Shown here in pieces: positions 63,226-64,000 of a stretch of 64,000 nucleotides of DNA (position 1 is the first letter of the stretch; each line of letters begins with the position of its first letter). The position numbers and the translations under genes were made by a program. Under the pieces are notes generated by a model. It worked only from the letters and a program-made list of their open reading frames with translations. It was not told where the DNA came from and searched no databases. The stretch lies in assembly GCF_014646235.1 (NCBI RefSeq), contig NZ_BMNB01000008.1, positions 124,001-188,000 of the forward strand, written 5' to 3'. This stretch comes from Micromonospora sonchi (GTDB lineage Bacteria; Actinomycetota; Actinomycetes; Mycobacteriales; Micromonosporaceae).

Positions 63226-63555
63226 GACAGGTTCTCCCTTGGTTGACCGGGATGATAAGACCGACTCACTTTCCAGCGAGTCGGAGATTGCAACGAGAAT
63301 GCGCCGGAACGACCCGCCCCGGAGAATGGCCAACCGAGCGAATGACATTGAATGGCCAAGATCATAGCCGGCCTGACCAGGCATTACACACTCTGAGCTC
63401 TGACGCCACAACCATCTGGAAAATAGCACCAGGAAACAGCGAAGTCAACGTTCGATCATCGCCTTTCGCACCCGAATCAGAGGTTCGCGTAATTGCGAAA
63501 CGTGAGGGCCACACCCCTCACGAAAGCCGATGGGGGTCGGCGATAATCTGATGCC
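63226..63555. other. 330-base divergent intergenic region, AT-richer than its surroundings
   Basis: Holds the promoter of the secreted-protein gene, an 8-bp hairpin CGTGAGGG / CCCTCACG (63501-63522) and a GATAAT box before the EEP-family gene. I see no gene here. The lower GC content is a property of this spacer. Confidence 0.5.
63420..63448 (-). promoter_or_regulatory. Sigma-70-type promoter of the secreted-protein gene
   Basis: Minus strand: TTGACT (63448-63443), 17-base spacer, TATTTT (63425-63420). This is the most canonical -35/-10 pair noticed in the window and would give a leader of about 185 bases. Confidence 0.55.
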
Positions 63556-64000
63556 GTGAGCATGCGTACCGGTCTGGCGGCGATCCGACCGACACCGACG
63601 ACCGGGCGGCACCGCCACCGCACCATCCTCTGCTGGATCACCGTGGCGCCCGCGGTCGCCTGGTTGGTCGTCCGGCTACTCGGCGTCGAACGCGGGCCAC
63701 TGGTGCAACTGCTCGCCTTCACGCCGTACGTGGTGATCGGGTCCCTCGGGCCGTTGGTGCTCGCCCTCGCGCTGCGACGCCGGTGGCCGGCGGTCGTCGC
63801 GGCGGTCACCACCGCGGCGCTGCTCGCGGTGGTGGCCCCCCGGGCACTGCCCACCCCGCAGCCGTCGACCGCCGGGCCGGCGCTGCGGCTGCTCACCGCG
63901 AACCTGCTGATCGGCTCCGCCGACCTGCGGACGCTGGTCGACCTGGTCCGCAGCGAGCGGGTCGACGTCCTCGTCGTGCAGGAGTTCACCCCGGCGTCCG
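63556..64000 (+). CDS. Endonuclease/exonuclease/phosphatase family membrane protein, partial at right edge
   Basis: GTG 63556 (or ATG 63562) opens a frame running off the right edge. The visible 148 residues have an N-terminal basic stretch, three hydrophobic helices (ILCWITVAPAVAWLVVRLL, FTPYVVIGSLGPLVLALAL, VVAAVTTAALLAVVA) and the start of an EEP domain: LRLLTANLLIGSADL, then VDVLVVQEFTP, where Asn and Glu are metal-site residues. GATAAT at 63542-63547 lies eight bases before GTG, suggesting a leaderless transcript. Substrate unknown. Confidence 0.8.
   Translation, partial: MSMRTGLAAIRPTPTTGRHRHRTILCWITVAPAVAWLVVRLLGVERGPLVQLLAFTPYVVIGSLGPLVLALALRRRWPAVVAAVTTAALLAVVAPRALPTPQPSTAGPALRLLTANLLIGSADLRTLVDLVRSERVDVLVVQEFTPAS

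Overview
This window is high-GC actinobacterial chromosome. It has many GTG starts, leaderless-looking starts, 'GTACGC'-rich coding sequence and a core gene order that closely follows the Mycobacterium tuberculosis ffh-glnD-glnB-amt-ftsY-smc ... fpg-rnc ... coaD-rsmD ... recG-thiL-ddl-gpsA-fbiD-ppk-mutT1-hupB-leuDC neighbourhood (recalled from knowledge, not searched). The LPxTG proteins, the XRE/DUF5753-DUF397 pair, DUF3515 and the dispersed GGGGCCC palindromes suggest Micromonosporaceae (Micromonospora/Salinispora type). The genus is an inference.

Layout. 1-1.3 kb: a TnpB gene (running off the left edge) sits inside a truncated Uma2-family gene. 1.3-9.5 kb: SRP protein Ffh and receptor FtsY flank a nitrogen-control operon, amt-glnB-glnD, preceded by a GlnR-type box. 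The glnD is badly damaged: the HD domain is absent and the C-terminal ACT domains are replaced by unrelated sequence. Its 3' end runs into a gene for a nucleotidyltransferase-like protein with an LQRLAGNAAV motif typical of extracellular contractile injection system cargo. 9.6-14.6 kb: PhoD-like phosphatase, MarR regulator with a DHA2 efflux pump behind twin operators, DinB-like protein. 14.5-26 kb: smc, CAP-domain and GH114-like secreted proteins, then the conserved DUF177-rpmF-plsX-rnc-fpg operon and a SepIVA-like coiled-coil gene. 26-30.6 kb: rsmD-coaD, then two paralogous LPxTG surface proteins with duplicated upstream control regions. 30.7-39.3 kb: recG with a DAK2/FakA-like gene, rpmB, GNAT, thiL, a stand-alone RAM domain with DUF3515, ddl. 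39.5-45.6 kb: XRE/DUF5753-DUF397 pair and a five-gene minus-strand operon plsC-gpsA-cystathionine lyase-PrmC-like-ROK. 45.7-53.6 kb: cofC (F420), a cold-shock-like OB protein, ppk with a PHO-box-like repeat, a Nudix/phosphatase fusion, hup, leuCD with divergent IclR regulator. 53.7-54.3 kb: three tRNA genes (two identical Glu, one Gln). 54.4-64 kb: FAH-family enzyme, a membrane protein, a glycosylase-annotated family, arfB, an HtrA-like protease, the moxR-DUF58-VWA operon, a secreted protein and the start of a membrane-anchored EEP-family protein.

Functional links. Nitrogen sensing (Amt-PII-GlnD), protein targeting (Ffh, FtsY), chromosome maintenance (SMC, Fpg, RecG, HU), fatty acid/phospholipid supply (PlsX, GpsA, PlsC, FakA-like), ribosome parts and rescue (L32, L28, RsmD, ArfB) and polyphosphate/nucleotide hygiene (Ppk, Nudix) are interleaved. 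Between them lie at least four families of intergenic palindromic repeats, including a 54-bp element present four times, mostly at gene 3' ends. These repeats, the damaged glnD with its adjoining putative injection-system cargo gene, and the duplicated LPxTG promoters are the least ordinary parts of the window.
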